This document shows positions 8,896 to 18,337 of a DNA stretch of 33,747 nt, piece after piece. The position numbers were made by a program, and so were the translations under genes. The notes beneath the pieces were generated by a model. It ran no database searches. It was given only the letters and a program-made list of their open reading frames with translations, and was not told the DNA's origin. The number at the start of each line of letters is the position of its first letter. The first letter of the stretch is position 1. Source of the stretch: Candidatus Woesearchaeota archaeon (GTDB lineage Archaea; Nanobdellota; Nanobdellia; Woesearchaeales; UBA9642); contig BPGB01000015.1 in NCBI GenBank assembly GCA_026002815.1, forward strand, positions 1 to 33,747, written 5' to 3'.

Positions 8896-9071
8896 TTCCA
8901 GTATTTACTAAATTAATCTGTTTATTACTGAGACAAATTCTCTGAACTTTTAAGAACATTAATCAATCCGTTCATTGAATTATTAAAATCTTACTTTCTT
9001 CCACTTTTTTAACTATTTTTACGGCATAATGATTGAAAATACATAAATTAATTTTAATCGAAATTATCTTA

Positions 9072-10238
9072 ATGAAAAATAAAAATGTATTAATGCTTGT
9101 TTACTCTCACTATCCTTCTGACACGAGAGTGAGAAAAGAAGCATTAACTCTAAATAAAAATGGATTCAAAGTTGATATTGTCTGCCTCCGTAAAGAAGGG
9201 CAGAAAAAAACAGAAATCTTTGAAGGTATTAAAGTTTACAGAATTAACCTTTCAAAACAAAGGAAAGGTTTATTTAGCTATTTATTTCTTTATTTGTCCT
9301 TCTTTTTTCTTAGTGCTATAAAAGTGAACGCATTATTTATAAAAGAAAAGTATGCATATATTCATATTCATAATATGCCTAACTTTTTGGTATTTACATC
9401 AATAATACCCAAGTTATTTGGTAGTAAAATAATACTTGATATGCACGATCCTATGCCAGAACTGCTCGGTTCTGTTTTGAGTTCAGAAAACCAATATTTA
9501 AAAAAATTATTAACTATCGAAGAAAAAATAAGCATTTCATTTGTAGATAAAGTTATTACTACAAACATAGCATTTAAGGAACTTTTTATATCAAGAGGAT
9601 GCCCGGAGCAAAAAATCACAATAATAATGAACTCCCCTTATCCTGAAATTTTTGACAAAGTGCAAACAAAAATCAGAAAAGATAATAATTTTTTTATCCT
9701 ATACAATGGATCAATAGTAAAAAGGCATGGTTTAGATTTGCTTATTGATGCTATTAATTTATTAGTGTATAAAATTCCGAATATTAGACTAAAAATTTAT
9801 GGTGACGGTGAATTTTTAAACGAAATCATCCGCAAAATTAAAGACCTAAATTTAGAGAACTATATTACTTACTGTGGTGCTGTCTTGGTGGACGATATTT
9901 TGGCCGAAATTACAGAGTGCGACTTAGGTGTTATACCAAACAGATTTAATGAATTTACAAATTTAAACTTTCCTATAAGAGTTTTTGAATTTATTCACTT
10001 TAAAAAACCTGTGATAGTACCCAGAACTAAAGGGATTCAAGACTATTTTAGTGAAGATTCAATTTTTTATTTTGAACCGGATAACATTGAAAACCTGGCT
10101 AATTTAATTTATTCAATTTATACAAAAAAGCTTGAAGTGGAAAAATTAATAGAAAAGAGTTTTAATATTTACAAAAAAAATATCTGGGATATACAGGCTA
10201 AAAATTTGATAAAAGTTTATAATGAAAACCACATTTGA
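9072..10238 (+). CDS. Glycosyltransferase family 4 (GT-B fold)
   Basis: A protein of 388 residues if started at ATG 9072, where NVLMLVYSHYPSDTRVRKEA is the usual N-terminal strand and loop of GT4 enzymes. The frame is open further to a TTG at 9033, adding 13 residues with no family likeness, so I reject that start. The C-terminal Rossmann domain has ILYNGSIVKRHGLDLLIDAI, LKIYGDGEF, and the nucleotide-sugar binding stretch IPNRFNEFTNLNFPIRVFEF followed by KKPVIVPRTKGIQDYF. The enzyme should add one sugar from a nucleotide sugar to the lipid-linked repeat unit at the inner face of the membrane. It is the first gene of the nine-gene plus-strand cluster; the next gene starts 10 bases after its stop. 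Confidence 0.92.
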   Translation: MKNKNVLMLVYSHYPSDTRVRKEALTLNKNGFKVDIVCLRKEGQKKTEIFEGIKVYRINLSKQRKGLFSYLFLYLSFFFLSAIKVNALFIKEKYAYIHIHNMPNFLVFTSIIPKLFGSKIILDMHDPMPELLGSVLSSENQYLKKLLTIEEKISISFVDKVITTNIAFKELFISRGCPEQKITIIMNSPYPEIFDKVQTKIRKDNNFFILYNGSIVKRHGLDLLIDAINLLVYKIPNIRLKIYGDGEFLNEIIRKIKDLNLENYITYCGAVLVDDILAEITECDLGVIPNRFNEFTNLNFPIRVFEFIHFKKPVIVPRTKGIQDYFSEDSIFYFEPDNIENLANLIYSIYTKKLEVEKLIEKSFNIYKKNIWDIQAKNLIKVYNENHI

Positions 10239-10247
10239 TTATTAAGA

Positions 10248-11114
10248 ATGGATAACTTTCCCAAAAAATATATACTTATTACTGCTGCACATAATGAGGA
10301 AGAGTTTATTGAAAAAACAATTTTTTCAGTCTTAAGTCAAACAATAAAACCCATTGAATGGATTATTGTAAATGATGGGTCAACCGATTCAACAGAGTCT
10401 ATTGTTAAAAAATACACTGAGGAACACCAATTCATTAAATTGCTAAAGAGAAATAACTCAGATGGATATAATTTTTCTTCGAAAGTGTTTGCTTTAAAAT
10501 TGGGACTCAGTCAAATTAAATTTAATGATTATAAATATATTGGTGTTCTAGATGCTGATGTATCTTTTGAATCAAATTATTATGAATCGTTAATAAATGA
10601 ATTGGAAAAAGATGCAACTTTGGGTATTGTGGGAGGCGTTTATTTTGATATTGTTAAGAATAAAAAAGTCTTCATAAAACCAAGTCCATATAGTATTCGG
10701 GGAGCTACCCAATTTTTCAGAAGGAAATGTTTTGAACAAATTGGTGGATTACAACCTTTAAAGTATGGTGGAGAGGATGCATTAGCGTGTTATACCGCGA
10801 GAATGTACGGTTGGAAGATAAAGAATATTGAGCATTTAATAGTTTATCATTTAAGACCCACAGGCACAAAAATAATTAATATTTTCAAAACGAGATTACG
10901 AGATGGTTTTGTTGAATACCATCTTGGTTATAATTGTTTTTTCCAGATGATAAAAAGTTTGAGTAGATTTAATGAAAAACCTTTTCTTATTGGTAGTTTA
11001 TTAAGAATTTATGGGTTTTGGATTTTATTCTTTAAAGGGGAAAAAAGAATACTGTCTACAGAAGTAATAAGATATATTAAAAAAGAACAAATGAAACGTT
11101 TACTAAAATTTTAA
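10248..11114 (+). CDS. Glycosyltransferase family 2 (GT-A fold)
   Basis: A 288-residue enzyme with the GT2 start YILITAAHNEEEFIEKTI, the nucleotide-binding VNDGSTDST, the metal-binding DADV in YIGVLDADVSFESNYY, and GGEDALACYTARMYGWKI, the acceptor and base region. No large membrane insertion is seen; a hydrophobic stretch near LLRIYGFWILFF may only associate with the membrane. It should transfer a single sugar to the growing repeat unit. It is tightly spaced with its neighbours (9 bases upstream, 5 downstream), consistent with one transcript. Confidence 0.92.
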   Translation: MDNFPKKYILITAAHNEEEFIEKTIFSVLSQTIKPIEWIIVNDGSTDSTESIVKKYTEEHQFIKLLKRNNSDGYNFSSKVFALKLGLSQIKFNDYKYIGVLDADVSFESNYYESLINELEKDATLGIVGGVYFDIVKNKKVFIKPSPYSIRGATQFFRRKCFEQIGGLQPLKYGGEDALACYTARMYGWKIKNIEHLIVYHLRPTGTKIINIFKTRLRDGFVEYHLGYNCFFQMIKSLSRFNEKPFLIGSLLRIYGFWILFFKGEKRILSTEVIRYIKKEQMKRLLKF

Positions 11115-11119
11115 AAAAG

Positions 11120-11788
11120 ATGAATGATCTAATAAAAAAAACAATAGAGAAAATAAGAATTTTTATCCCTCATATCTATAATCTTCTTAGAAATAATAAC
11201 AAAGATTTTACGGTAATATCCAACGACTGTTGGGGAGCGGAAATTTATAAGGATACGAATCTCCCTTATCTAACACCTTTTGTAGGATTAATGATTATGG
11301 CGCCATGTTATATAAAGCTTCTTCAGAATCTGGAATTACTAAAAACTGAACCGCTAAAATTTACAGAAAATTCAAAATACCCACTAAATATTTCCAAGAA
11401 ATATCCAATTGGACTAATTAAAGATATTGAGATCCATTTTCTTCATTATGCGGACGAAGCAGAAGCTGCCAGTAAATGGGAAAGAAGAGTTAAAAGGATG
11501 AACTGGGATAACCTGTTTATTAAATTTGATGGAAGTAAAGATTTTGCTACCCCTGAGTTAGTTAAAAAATTTGATGAGCTCCCTTATAAAAATAAAATTT
11601 GCCTCGTTAATGAAAAAGAAGCTCATCTTAATTCTGTTATTAAAATTAGTGAATGGAATCCTGATGGTAAATTAATGTATCGATTTTGTCAGAAAGAATT
11701 TGATGTAATAAACTGGATTAATAATAAAGATACAAAACCAAATTTTTTACAAAAATTATTTTATTTTTTATTCATTAGACCTTTGTAA
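11120..11788 (+). CDS. DUF1919 family protein (exopolysaccharide biosynthesis)
   Basis: A 222-residue soluble protein that matches DUF1919: TVISNDCWGAEIYKDTNLPY (about 31-50), TPFVGLMIMAPCYIKLLQNL, IEIHFLHYADEAEAASKWERR and a late VNEKEAHLNS. DUF1919 members are common in capsule and exopolysaccharide loci and are often annotated as exopolysaccharide biosynthesis proteins; a glycosyl- or phosphosugar-transfer role is suspected, but I know of no settled activity. The ISN-CWG motif with its Cys is the family hallmark and is present. Position between a GT2 and the polymerase supports a role in building this polymer. Confidence 0.85.
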   Translation: MNDLIKKTIEKIRIFIPHIYNLLRNNNKDFTVISNDCWGAEIYKDTNLPYLTPFVGLMIMAPCYIKLLQNLELLKTEPLKFTENSKYPLNISKKYPIGLIKDIEIHFLHYADEAEAASKWERRVKRMNWDNLFIKFDGSKDFATPELVKKFDELPYKNKICLVNEKEAHLNSVIKISEWNPDGKLMYRFCQKEFDVINWINNKDTKPNFLQKLFYFLFIRPL

Positions 11789-11811
11789 GCGGATTTGTGT
11801 AAGTAAAAGGA

Positions 11812-13083
11812 ATGATAATAAAAAGTTCAATGAATAAAATATATAATATTAAACTTTCAATAGAAAATTTAGTCCTGTTTTCCTCTATAATTTTAATATT
11901 TTTTACATTGTTTGGAACTGACTTACCATTTCAGGGTAAATCTTATGAAGAAGTTTTTGAGCAAGAAACTAGTAACATTAATAATCAAATAGTCTATAGT
12001 CTTTTATTCATACTTTCATTAGTACCATTAATTAAAAAATACAATAAAATTTTAAGCTTTCTGATAAAAGAAAAATTTCTTACACTTTTTATCTTATTAT
12101 GTATTTTAAGCGCTGCTTGGTCTGATTATAGTCTTATTTCTTTAAAAAGATCATTCCAACTTTTTGTATCTTTTTTGGTAATCGTAAATTCAGTACTATT
12201 TCTCGATATCAATGTTTTGCTAAAACCACTTAAAATAATTGTACCTCTTTATCTATTTACTAATCTATTCAGCTGTTTGATTATACCACAGGCAGTTGAT
12301 AAGGCTGGGTATTGGATGGGAATACATGGACATAAAAATGGTTTGGCACAAGGGACTTATTTTGTATTCCTAGTTTCTACACTTTATTTTGAAAAAGGAC
12401 TAGACCCGATTAAGAAAATATATAAATATTTAATATACACCATATGTTTTTTACTGATTGTCAAAGCACAAAGTTCAACTGTTATTATTGTCCTTACTCT
12501 TACTTTAGGATACTGGCTAATTAAAAGGATTGAAAAGATTTTTGAAGAATTAAAAGTTGGTAGATTCATAATGGCTTTTTTTCTACTTTTTTTATTTTTT
12601 TCTTTTTCCATAATTCTTTATTACTCATCCAATCTTATCGCTTTATTGCCGCAATTATTTGGTAAAGATTTAACGATAAGTGGTAGAGGACCTATCTGGG
12701 CATTTATTATATCTGAGATCGAAAAGAGACCTATTTTAGGTTATGGTTTTTCAACGTACTGGATAATGGGCAGTCAAATAGTAGATATTTTTGCAAGTGA
12801 ATTTGGAGGATTTAAAATTAACCAGGCGCATAATGGTTATTTGGAAATTTTATTGCAGTTAGGATTTGTTGGATTGTTTTTTTTCATCATTATGATAATT
12901 GAATTACTATACAGAGCATTAAAAATTAGACATGATTTGCCAATAATTGTTTTGATTTCTTTGCTCATAATAAATTATACAGAATCAATATTATTCCAAC
13001 CTAGAGGAATAGGGACTTTGGTAATAATAGTGAATTACATTTTAACAACTAATTTTTTTTTGAAAATGACAGGTTATAAATAA
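11812..13083 (+). CDS. wzy: O-antigen ligase/polymerase-like membrane protein (Wzy candidate)
   Basis: A 423-residue protein that is mostly transmembrane (about 10-12 helices), with the Wzy_C-type periplasmic signature GRGPIWAFIISEIEKRPILGYGF (about 290-312) followed by AHNGYLEILLQLGFVGLFFF (about 338-357). The family joins lipid-linked glycans at the periplasmic face, either polymerising repeat units (Wzy) or ligating O-antigen (WaaL). With a Wzx flippase two genes downstream and Wza/Wzc genes upstream, polymerase is the better reading. ATG 11812 is preceded by AAAAGGA, one of the few visible ribosome sites in the cluster. The gene ends with TAATG, overlapping the next start by one base. Confidence 0.88.
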   Translation: MIIKSSMNKIYNIKLSIENLVLFSSIILIFFTLFGTDLPFQGKSYEEVFEQETSNINNQIVYSLLFILSLVPLIKKYNKILSFLIKEKFLTLFILLCILSAAWSDYSLISLKRSFQLFVSFLVIVNSVLFLDINVLLKPLKIIVPLYLFTNLFSCLIIPQAVDKAGYWMGIHGHKNGLAQGTYFVFLVSTLYFEKGLDPIKKIYKYLIYTICFLLIVKAQSSTVIIVLTLTLGYWLIKRIEKIFEELKVGRFIMAFFLLFLFFSFSIILYYSSNLIALLPQLFGKDLTISGRGPIWAFIISEIEKRPILGYGFSTYWIMGSQIVDIFASEFGGFKINQAHNGYLEILLQLGFVGLFFFIIMIIELLYRALKIRHDLPIIVLISLLIINYTESILFQPRGIGTLVIIVNYILTTNFFLKMTGYK

Positions 13084-14090
13084 TGAGTTATAAAATATGT
13101 TTTATTATACCCTTTTACGGGAAATTGCCCAACTACTTAAAATTATTTTTAAAATCAAGCGAAAATAATTTAGACTATGATTTTATTTTTTTTTCGGATT
13201 TAAGATTCCCCAAATATTTACCTTCAAATGTTAAAATTTATGAGCTTACTTTAAAAGATTTTTCGAATTTGATACATATTAAAACAGGTATAATGCCAAC
13301 CATAAATTATGGTTGGAAAATATGTGATTTTAAACCAGCTTTTGGGATAATTTTTAATGATTACATCAAAAATTATCACTTTTGGGGCATTCTAGATGTC
13401 GATTTAATATTGGGAAAAATAAACGGTTTTATTACTAATCATTTATTGAAACAGTTTGATATCATTTCAGCAAAAAAGTTTTGGTTATCTGGTTCTATTG
13501 CATTATTTAGAAACTGTCATTCTGTTAATACTTTATTTATGAAAAGTAAAGACTGGAAAAAAGTATTTCAATCTGGGAAACACTTTGCCTTTGATGAGTG
13601 TGGTAGATTAAAAGCTAAAAAAGGTCAGCTGATTTATACCGAATTATTAAAAGGAAAAAGTATTTTTGATTTAAATACGGATATTGAAGCATTTACACAT
13701 ATAATAAAAAACACAACAAAGGTTGGAAATCTAAAAGTATTTTTTGATGAACTTATTTGTGAAAAAATTTACCCTAATATGATTTTAAGTTATGATGAAG
13801 GTGAACTCTCTATACATAATGTTGGAAAATCAACTTATAGCAGGGAACAGAAATTTCTTACCTATCACCTAGTAAATGATAAAAACAAAATTACTTTTAG
13901 TATCCCTAAATGGGAAACTGTACCAGACAAGTTTTATATAACGAATTATGGGTTTATTAAAGAGGAGCAGTTGAATTACTTAGTAATTATAAAGATCATA
14001 TTTTTTGTAAAAGGAAGTATAAAATTTTTATTTATTAATATTCCTTCGAAGATATTAAGAAAATTGAGGAAAATTAGATTGAAAAAATGA
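13083..14090 (+). CDS. DUF6625-like probable glycosyltransferase
   Basis: A 335-residue protein with a GT-A-like start YKICFIIPFYGKLPNYLKLF, a FFSD stretch where GT2 enzymes have the nucleotide loop, then NYGWKICDFKPAFGIIF, HFWGILDVDLILGKI with a DxD-type metal motif (about residue 100), FDIISAKKFWLSGSIALFRNC, and FAFDECG. This layout agrees with DUF6625, a family of predicted nucleotide-sugar transferases found in surface-glycan loci; the match is from memory of the motif pattern. A hydrophobic C-terminal region (VIIKIIFFVKGSIKFLFINI) may tether it to the membrane. It overlaps the gene before by one base and the flippase gene after by four bases (ATGA), so translation is likely coupled. Confidence 0.78.
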   Translation: MSYKICFIIPFYGKLPNYLKLFLKSSENNLDYDFIFFSDLRFPKYLPSNVKIYELTLKDFSNLIHIKTGIMPTINYGWKICDFKPAFGIIFNDYIKNYHFWGILDVDLILGKINGFITNHLLKQFDIISAKKFWLSGSIALFRNCHSVNTLFMKSKDWKKVFQSGKHFAFDECGRLKAKKGQLIYTELLKGKSIFDLNTDIEAFTHIIKNTTKVGNLKVFFDELICEKIYPNMILSYDEGELSIHNVGKSTYSREQKFLTYHLVNDKNKITFSIPKWETVPDKFYITNYGFIKEEQLNYLVIIKIIFFVKGSIKFLFINIPSKILRKLRKIRLKK

Positions 14091-15535
14091 ATTTAAAGTA
14101 TGAAATAAGAAGTGGAGTTTTTTATACATTTATCTTTCGATATTCTAATTACGCTGTTCAAATAATAATTTCAGCAATCTTAGCTAGAATTCTTACCCCA
14201 GAAGAATATGGAATTGTTGCCGTGGTTAACGTCTTTGTACTTTTATTTTTAATGATTAGTACATTAGGATTGGGAACCGCCTTAATTCAAAAGTTAGATA
14301 TTTCTTCTCAAGAAATATTTTCACTTTTTATAATTTCAATTCCTTTTGGCTTGATTTTTAGCGTATTGTTGGCATTTTCTGGTAACTATATAGCCAAATT
14401 TTACACAAATAATGCATACATAAAGATTACACAATTATTATCTTTATCGCTTTTTTTTAATACGATCAATATGGTTCCTTATCATCTGTTACTAAAGAAC
14501 AGAGAATTTAAAAAAATTGGTTTGGCTTCAGTTACTATTACATTTGTCACTGGAATATTAACAATTACCTTAGCTTTATCTGGGTTTAGTTATTATTCTT
14601 TAGTATATCAGAGTGTTATTCAAGCAATTCTTACTTTTATTACTTTTTATTATTTCTCTAGAATTAAACTATACAAAAAATTAAAATTAAATATTTTGAT
14701 TGATATAGCTAAATATTCGTTTTTTCAATTTTTGTATAATATATTGGATTTTTCGGCTAAGAATGTTGATACTCTTAGCATCGGAAAATATCTAGGACCG
14801 GTGCGATTGGGATACTATGATAGAGCTTATAGACTTTTATCAACAATTAACAGTTTGACTTATATTGTTAACCCAGTTTTACATCCTGTTTTATCAATTC
14901 ATCAAAAAGATCCAGCTTTGATATATAACGTTTTAAAGAAGATATTTAAAATACTCTCAATTATTGGAATGCCACTGTCAATATTTCTTTTTTTCAATGC
15001 TTCGGAAATTATTCAGATATTGTACGGGCCACAATGGGTCATGAGTGTTCCTATATTCAGATATATTTCTGCTGCAGTTTGGTTAATGATGTTGTTATCA
15101 ATTACACAATCATTTTTTCAGGTAATGGGTAAAACTGATTTTTTGTTTATATATGGTTTAGTAAATATTATCATTATCTGTATCGCCATTTTTAGTAGTA
15201 TTTTTATATTTAATTCATTGGTTGTTCTCGCAAAGTTTTTAGTACTAGGATATTTTATAATCTTTGTTATTACGTACTATTTATTGATTGTAAAATTATT
15301 TAAAGGTAGAGTATCGGAATTCATCGGACTACTCAAATCAGGAATAATAATTTCTTTGATAATTATAGTAATATTATTTCTACTAGATCATTTTATAAAT
15401 AGTAGTAATATTATTTATTTATTTATATGCAAATCAACTGTAACCATTGTATTATATTTAGTTTTATTAAAATATTTAGGTGAATGGGAAAACTTAGCTT
15501 CATTATTATTTAAAAAAGGAAATGATTATAAATGA
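14087..15535 (+). CDS. wzx: Lipopolysaccharide/exopolysaccharide flippase, Wzx type (MOP superfamily)
   Basis: A 482-residue membrane protein with about 12-14 helices. The N-terminus (SGVFYTFIFRYSNYAVQII, ILARILTPEEYGIVAVVNVF, LGLGTALIQK) is the standard start of the polysaccharide biosynthesis/MOP flippase family. A mid-protein stretch NVDTLSIGKYLGPVRLGYYDRAYRLL matches the loop that opens the second half-bundle. The protein should flip the undecaprenyl-linked repeat unit to the periplasmic side for polymerisation. It overlaps the genes on both sides by four bases (ATGA), showing a compact, coupled operon. Confidence 0.93.
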   Translation: MNLKYEIRSGVFYTFIFRYSNYAVQIIISAILARILTPEEYGIVAVVNVFVLLFLMISTLGLGTALIQKLDISSQEIFSLFIISIPFGLIFSVLLAFSGNYIAKFYTNNAYIKITQLLSLSLFFNTINMVPYHLLLKNREFKKIGLASVTITFVTGILTITLALSGFSYYSLVYQSVIQAILTFITFYYFSRIKLYKKLKLNILIDIAKYSFFQFLYNILDFSAKNVDTLSIGKYLGPVRLGYYDRAYRLLSTINSLTYIVNPVLHPVLSIHQKDPALIYNVLKKIFKILSIIGMPLSIFLFFNASEIIQILYGPQWVMSVPIFRYISAAVWLMMLLSITQSFFQVMGKTDFLFIYGLVNIIIICIAIFSSIFIFNSLVVLAKFLVLGYFIIFVITYYLLIVKLFKGRVSEFIGLLKSGIIISLIIIVILFLLDHFINSSNIIYLFICKSTVTIVLYLVLLKYLGEWENLASLLFKKGNDYK

Positions 15536-16458
15536 GTGAAAAAATATTATGTTCGGTTTGTATAGCCACTTATAAAAGGCCTCAATTTTTGTTTAACTTA
15601 ATTACAAGTTTATTAGCTCAAGAGCTGGACGAAAATATATCCATTGAGATAATCATTGTAGATAATGATCCGGCAGCATCTGCTGAACATATTGTAAGTG
15701 AATTTCAAAATGTTGAAAACAGAATAATTAAATACTTTAAACAACCAATAAAGAATATAAGTATCACACGTAATATAGGCCTCAAAAATTGTAGTGGTAA
15801 TTATATAGCTTTTATCGATGATGATGAAACTGCTGGTCCAAATTGGATAAAAACTTTAATTGATTGCTCAAATAAATATAACGCAGATGTTGTCTTCGGT
15901 TATGTTATACCTATATTTGATGAATGTGCACCTGATTGGTTAAAACAAAGGGAACTTTATTTTAGACCATTAGGGTCTACAGGTTCAGAACCAAATTTCT
16001 GGTATACGACAAATTGCATAATAAAATCTAACATAGTAAAAGAAAATGGCATCCTTTTTGATGAGGGCAGAGGGCTAACAGGTGGAGAGGATGGTTTGTT
16101 TTTTAGAACCCTTAAAGAAAATTTTGGAGCTAAATTTATTTGCTGTCAGGAAGCTATAACTTATGAAGTTGTTCCACAAAAACGATTAAATGTGAAATAT
16201 TTACTTTCAAGAAATTTTCAAATAGGTAATCTTTATGCAAAAAGAATTTTGTCGACAAAAAATGGGATTATTTTAATAAATTGGATTTTTCTTTTTATAA
16301 AATTTACCCTATTAACTATTTTCTATTCTTTATTATCTATTTTTTATTATACAAATAAAAAGAGATGGATATTTTATTATGTTTCGTTATTCGCAGCTTT
16401 TGGAAAATTATCTGGTCTCTTTAATTACAATTATGAGCATTATAGGGTTCACGAATAA
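15532..16458 (+). CDS. Glycosyltransferase family 2 with C-terminal membrane helices
   Basis: A 308-residue enzyme: SVCIATYKRPQFLFNLITSL at the start, IEIIIVDNDP, NISITRNIGLKNCSGNYIAF, the metal-binding IDDDE, and GRGLTGGEDGLFFRTLK, the typical order for GT2. Residues about 240-275 are strongly hydrophobic (LINWIFLFIKFTLLTIFYSLLSIFYY), giving one or two membrane segments after the catalytic domain. It should act on the cytoplasmic face on a lipid-linked acceptor; donor and linkage cannot be told from the sequence. Confidence 0.92.
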   Translation: MSEKILCSVCIATYKRPQFLFNLITSLLAQELDENISIEIIIVDNDPAASAEHIVSEFQNVENRIIKYFKQPIKNISITRNIGLKNCSGNYIAFIDDDETAGPNWIKTLIDCSNKYNADVVFGYVIPIFDECAPDWLKQRELYFRPLGSTGSEPNFWYTTNCIIKSNIVKENGILFDEGRGLTGGEDGLFFRTLKENFGAKFICCQEAITYEVVPQKRLNVKYLLSRNFQIGNLYAKRILSTKNGIILINWIFLFIKFTLLTIFYSLLSIFYYTNKKRWIFYYVSLFAAFGKLSGLFNYNYEHYRVHE

Positions 16459-16502
16459 ACAAAAGAAATTTTTAATTAAAAATTTATATTAAATGAAAAT
16501 AA

Positions 16503-17312
16503 ATGTCTAAGCGTCTTGTAAAGTTAATTATCTCAATTTTTTATTTATTTTACTTAAAAATTAAAAGTAAAGATTCTTATTCCAAAAGTAAGATTTTCAC
16601 AATCATTTATTATCACTCAGTCGGAAAAGAGCAGGTCAGTAATTTCATTCGTCAATTAGATTTTCTTTGCAACAAGGTAACTTTTATATCCTTACTTGAT
16701 AAAGAAAATGCTAAATGTAATACCCATAAAATTCATGTTTCTATAACTTTTGATGATGCATTGCTAAGTGTTTTAGAGAATGCACAACCGGAATTAATTA
16801 AAAGAAGTATTCCATTTACAATATTTGTGCCCACTGGATTTATTGGAAAATATCCGAGTTGGGATATTGATTCAGAGGAAAAAATTATATATGAACCGGT
16901 GATGACCATTGAACAATTAAAAATGCTTGATAAGAATTTGTGCACAATTGGTTCACATACAGTAAATCATAAAAATCTTACTTTGCTGTCTTTAGGTGAA
17001 GCAAAGATTGAAATGCAAAGTTCAAAAGAGATGCTTGAAAAATTGCTAAATACAAAAATTGAATTATTTAGCTTCCCATATGGAGCATACAATTCTAAGT
17101 TGGTTGAACTCGCTAAAGAAATCGGATACAAGGGGATTTATACTGTTGATTATTCTTTTGCTTCTCCAAATAAAGACGACTATAAATTTGGAAGAATTGC
17201 TGTTTGTCCTTCAGATTGGGTTATTGAATTGTATTTAAAAATTAGAGGTGGTTATAATTGGATTTCTATCTTACAGAGAAGAAGATACTTTAAAAATAGG
17301 ATTAATTTGTAA
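16503..17312 (+). CDS. Polysaccharide deacetylase (NodB-like), second copy in the locus
   Basis: A 269-residue protein with the canonical CE4 motifs: SITFDDA (motif 1), IGSHTVNHKNLT (motif 2, the two metal-binding His), FSFPYGAYN (motif 3), and FGRIAVCPSDW near the end. An N-terminal hydrophobic stretch (VKLIISIFYLFYLKI) could be a membrane anchor. It is more canonical than the deacetylase at 6484-7404, which has THDVEH and GFRAPAM in the same places, so the two likely act on different substrates or at different stages. It sits 11 bases before a FemAB-like gene, suggesting combined trimming and aminoacyl/acyl decoration of the polymer. Confidence 0.9.
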   Translation: MSKRLVKLIISIFYLFYLKIKSKDSYSKSKIFTIIYYHSVGKEQVSNFIRQLDFLCNKVTFISLLDKENAKCNTHKIHVSITFDDALLSVLENAQPELIKRSIPFTIFVPTGFIGKYPSWDIDSEEKIIYEPVMTIEQLKMLDKNLCTIGSHTVNHKNLTLLSLGEAKIEMQSSKEMLEKLLNTKIELFSFPYGAYNSKLVELAKEIGYKGIYTVDYSFASPNKDDYKFGRIAVCPSDWVIELYLKIRGGYNWISILQRRRYFKNRINL

Positions 17313-17323
17313 AGAAATAGTTT

Positions 17324-18337
17324 ATGGACTTATATTTAATTGAAGAAATAGAAGAAAAAGAAAAATGGCACAATTTACTTTTGCAATTCGAAGATGCAAA
17401 TTTTTACCAATTATGGAATTATGGGAAATTCGTACACCAAGATGATGTTTCTCATCTCGCTTTTTATAATAAGGATGAATTAGTTGGTTTGACGCAGATT
17501 AGATTTAAATTAACACCCTTATTTAAAAAAGGTATTGCATATATCTTTGCCGGTCCATTGTGGCGAAAAAAAAATGTTGTTTACGATATAAACAGACTCA
17601 AATCGATATACTTCACACTTCGTTTTGCGTATTGCATTAATAATAAATTTTACCTTAGAATTAATCCTAATATTTTTGAAGACGATGAATATTATAAAGA
17701 TTTATCATTAGATGGGTTTTCTAAAAGAAAAGTGCTGTATAATCACAGAACTATTTTTTTAAATTTAGATAGAGATCTGGATGAAATCAGGATGAGTTTT
17801 AAGCAAAGATTTCGTAAAACACTTAACAGGGCAGAACGCAAAGACATAGAAGTAATTTTTGGGACCGAGCCACAGCTTTTTAATGATTTTATAACATTGT
17901 ACAACCAATTAACAGAAAGAAAACGGTTTAAAGTAAATGTGAATCCTCTGTCATTGATAGAATTTAATAACCAACTTGATTTACCATTAAAAGCTGTTGT
18001 TTTCATCGCTAAAGTCTCTGGACAACCTGTTTCTGCACTAATTGGGAGTGCAATTGGTACAACAGGTATAGCCTTGTTTAGCGCGTCAAATGAAGATGGA
18101 ATGAAAGTTGGCGCATCAAACTTATTGCACTGGGAAAGAATAAAATGGTTTAAACAAAAAGGATGTAAAAGATATGATCTTGGAGGGGTTGACCCTAATT
18201 CTAATAAAAGTGTTTATGAATTTAAACGTGGTATTTCACAAAATGAATATGCTCATATTGGGGTTTTTGAAGCTTCTGACAGTTTTTTATTTAAACAGAT
18301 AGTACATCTCGCTGAATTTATGAAAAACAAATTTTAA
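17324..18337 (+). CDS. FemAB/FemX-like peptidoglycan-bridge type transferase (third GNAT-like copy)
   Basis: A 337-residue protein of the double-GNAT FemAB type: ANFYQLWNYGKFVH near the start, KGIAYIFAGPLW, the helix KQRFRKTLNRAERKDIEV, TTGIALFSASNEDGMKVGAS, and the signature GCKRYDLGGVDPNSNKSVYEFKRG, which is closer to FemX/lipid II-aminoacyltransferase relatives than the two copies at 2988-5113. The substrate is unknown; a surface-polymer or cell-wall precursor is likely from context. It is the last gene of the cluster; no terminator hairpin was seen after 18337. Confidence 0.83.
   Translation: MDLYLIEEIEEKEKWHNLLLQFEDANFYQLWNYGKFVHQDDVSHLAFYNKDELVGLTQIRFKLTPLFKKGIAYIFAGPLWRKKNVVYDINRLKSIYFTLRFAYCINNKFYLRINPNIFEDDEYYKDLSLDGFSKRKVLYNHRTIFLNLDRDLDEIRMSFKQRFRKTLNRAERKDIEVIFGTEPQLFNDFITLYNQLTERKRFKVNVNPLSLIEFNNQLDLPLKAVVFIAKVSGQPVSALIGSAIGTTGIALFSASNEDGMKVGASNLLHWERIKWFKQKGCKRYDLGGVDPNSNKSVYEFKRGISQNEYAHIGVFEASDSFLFKQIVHLAEFMKNKF

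Noticed and set aside
9033-9071. TTG start for the GT4 gene, adding 13 residues
   Set aside because: The added residues have no GT4 likeness and an ATG at 9072 stands right before the conserved N-terminal strand.
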